A DNA stretch of 7,494 nt from Syntrophobacteria bacterium (GTDB taxonomy: Bacteria; Desulfobacterota; Syntrophobacteria; JARFUL01), in NCBI GenBank assembly GCA_029289015.1, contig JARFUL010000044.1, positions 1-7,494 of the forward strand, given 5' to 3'. Positions 6,611 to 7,494 of the stretch are shown here, piece by piece. A model generated the notes under the pieces. That model saw only the letters and a list, made by a program, of their open reading frames with translations, was not told the DNA's origin and did not search any database. The position numbers and the translations under genes are program-made. Position 1 is the first letter of the stretch; each line of letters begins with the position of its first letter.

Positions 6611-7393
6611 ATGACTCAACCGGCGAAAGAGACGGCTGAACACGCGGCCACGGTAAAAGAGATCCTGGGGCTCCTGGAGGAGGTCGCGCCCCTGGATTTT
6701 GCCGAGGAGTGGGACAACTGCGGCCTTCTGGTGGGCGACCCCGGGGCCGGGGTAAAGAGAATCCTCGTGGCCCTCGAACCCACCATGCGCGTGCTCGGGG
6801 AGGCCGCGGAAAGGGAGGCTTCCCTCGTGGTGACCCACCACCCGCTCTTCATAAGGCCCATCTCCCAGGTCCGGGCCGACACCGCGGCGGGCCGCGCGAT
6901 CCATTTTCTGATACGGGAAGGGATCTCCCTCATCGCGCTCCACACCAACTTCGACCTGGCCACAGGCGGCGTGGCCGACCTCCTCATGGCCCGCCTGGGG
7001 TTCAAGGAGCACGAGATCCTCGCGCCCGACCCCCGGGGGCTCGTGCACAGGGGAAGCGCGGTGGGCATGGGCAGGACAGCCAAAATCAGGCCGCGCGTTA
7101 CGCTCTCGGAGCTCGTCTCCAGGGTCTTTCGCGCGCTCAGCATATCAGGGGCCAGGGTCGCGGGCGCGAAGGATATGACCGTGGGCAAGGTCGCGGTGGT
7201 GCCCGGCTCCGGCGCCGACTTCATCGGCCTGGCCAAGGAGGCCGGCTGCGACGCGATCATCACGGGGGACGTAAAGCACCACCAGGCCAGGGACGCCGAG
7301 GAGCTGGGGCTGGCGGTTTTGGACATAGGACACTTCACCTCGGAGGCCGTGGCCCTCGAAGGGCTCTGCCGGTCAATACGGCGAGTCGCATAA
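6611..7393 (+). CDS. NIF3/DUF34 family metal-binding protein (YbgI/YqfO-like, short form)
   Basis: This 260-residue cytoplasmic protein of the NIF3 (GTP cyclohydrolase I type 2 homolog) family is predicted to hold a two-metal centre; the physiological reaction is not settled. Signature elements are: AEEWDNCGLLVGD at 31-43; VVTHHPLF with His76-His77; ALHTNFD with His111 and Asp115; GDVKHH around 219-224; and LDIGHFTSE with His241 and Glu245. These are the expected metal ligands. The length matches the short bacterial form without the inserted PII-like domain of YqfO. ATG at 6611 is the only usable start: the frame is closed upstream by TAA at 6584, and no other start lies before the conserved core. 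It has no Shine-Dalgarno sequence and sits directly after a terminator, so initiation may be leaderless or need coupling or read-through. A new gene follows after about 100 bases. Confidence 0.93.
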   Translation: MTQPAKETAEHAATVKEILGLLEEVAPLDFAEEWDNCGLLVGDPGAGVKRILVALEPTMRVLGEAAEREASLVVTHHPLFIRPISQVRADTAAGRAIHFLIREGISLIALHTNFDLATGGVADLLMARLGFKEHEILAPDPRGLVHRGSAVGMGRTAKIRPRVTLSELVSRVFRALSISGARVAGAKDMTVGKVAVVPGSGADFIGLAKEAGCDAIITGDVKHHQARDAEELGLAVLDIGHFTSEAVALEGLCRSIRRVA

Positions 7394-7441
7394 GATGCGG
7401 GGTTCTGGTTCGTGATTTTATTGTGCACCAGCGAGTGAGAG

Positions 7442-7475
7442 CACCTTGCCTTTTAGGGTGGGTTTCTTTATATTT
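7442..7475 (+). terminator. Weak possible terminator after the NIF3 gene
   Basis: A 6-bp stem CACCTT/AGGGTG (7442-7447 with 7455-7460, one G-T pair) has a 7-nt loop. It is followed by GG and the interrupted T-run TTTCTTTATATTT. The stem is short and the T-run is broken, so it may not work as a terminator. The rest of 7394-7441 shows nothing beyond a small CGCAT/ATGCG hairpin across the NIF3 stop. Confidence 0.3.
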
Positions 7476-7477
7476 GG

Positions 7478-7485
7478 AAGGAGGT
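7478..7485 (+). promoter_or_regulatory. Strong ribosome binding site for a gene starting beyond the right edge
   Basis: AAGGAGGT is followed by nine bases with no start codon up to the window end. A start at or just after 7495 would have standard spacing. The gene itself is not visible. In some bacteria a NIF3 gene is followed by a coiled-coil zinc-ribbon gene, but nothing here confirms that. Confidence 0.6.
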
Positions 7486-7494
7486 AATTTATAC

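Noticed and set aside
6616..7428. 270-residue open frame on the minus strand opposite the NIF3 gene
   Set aside because: It is Ser/Arg/Pro-rich with no recognisable motif and lies fully antisense to a gene with all NIF3 signatures. High GC makes long antisense frames common.
7446..7474. TTGCCT-N17-TATATT as a promoter for the next gene
   Set aside because: Transcription would start inside the ribosome binding site at 7478-7485, leaving no usable leader.

Overview
The window looks like chromosomal DNA from a high-GC bacterium. Bacterial signs are sigma70-type promoters (TTGACA at -35), Shine-Dalgarno sequences (AAGGAG, AAGGAGGT), TTG and GTG starts, and a Rho-independent terminator. The gene set is compatible with a deltaproteobacterial (Desulfobacterota-type) genome: archaeal-type ApgM, TrpB2, a DUF3108 envelope protein, a YnfM-like MFS permease and a short NIF3 protein. 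That placement is inference only. I see no insertion sequence, CRISPR array, phage gene or toxin-antitoxin pair.

Layout. (1) Bases 1-1944, minus strand: apgM, a cofactor-independent phosphoglycerate mutase, with a strong promoter. A TTG-started gene follows in the same frame 15 nt after its stop and runs off the left edge; it has a degenerate PP-loop-like motif. (2) Bases 2212-2565, plus strand: a small zf-TFIIB-type zinc-ribbon protein, divergent from apgM and convergent with the next gene. The two convergent stop codons share the palindrome CTAG. (3) Bases 2562-6120, minus strand: MFS permease, then trpB2, then a DUF3108 periplasmic protein. trpB2 and the DUF3108 gene overlap by 8 nt, and trpB2 probably has its own promoter. 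(4) Bases 6305-6448, plus strand: a promoter and a CAU-anticodon tRNA, more like tRNA-Ile2 (AUA reader) than elongator Met. (5) Bases 6449-7494, plus strand: a structured 160-nt spacer ending in a terminator, then a NIF3/DUF34 gene whose ATG lies 4 nt after the terminator U-tract. The last bases hold a strong ribosome binding site for a gene starting just beyond the edge.

Most genes are housekeeping or conserved accessory functions: lower glycolysis, tryptophan synthesis from indole, tRNA decoding and metal-dependent NIF3 chemistry. The features most worth a second look are the hairpin series and terminator directly abutting the NIF3 start (with a 49-codon ORF overlapping that start by ATGA), the degenerate PP-loop protein paired with apgM, and the structured leader of the MFS gene.
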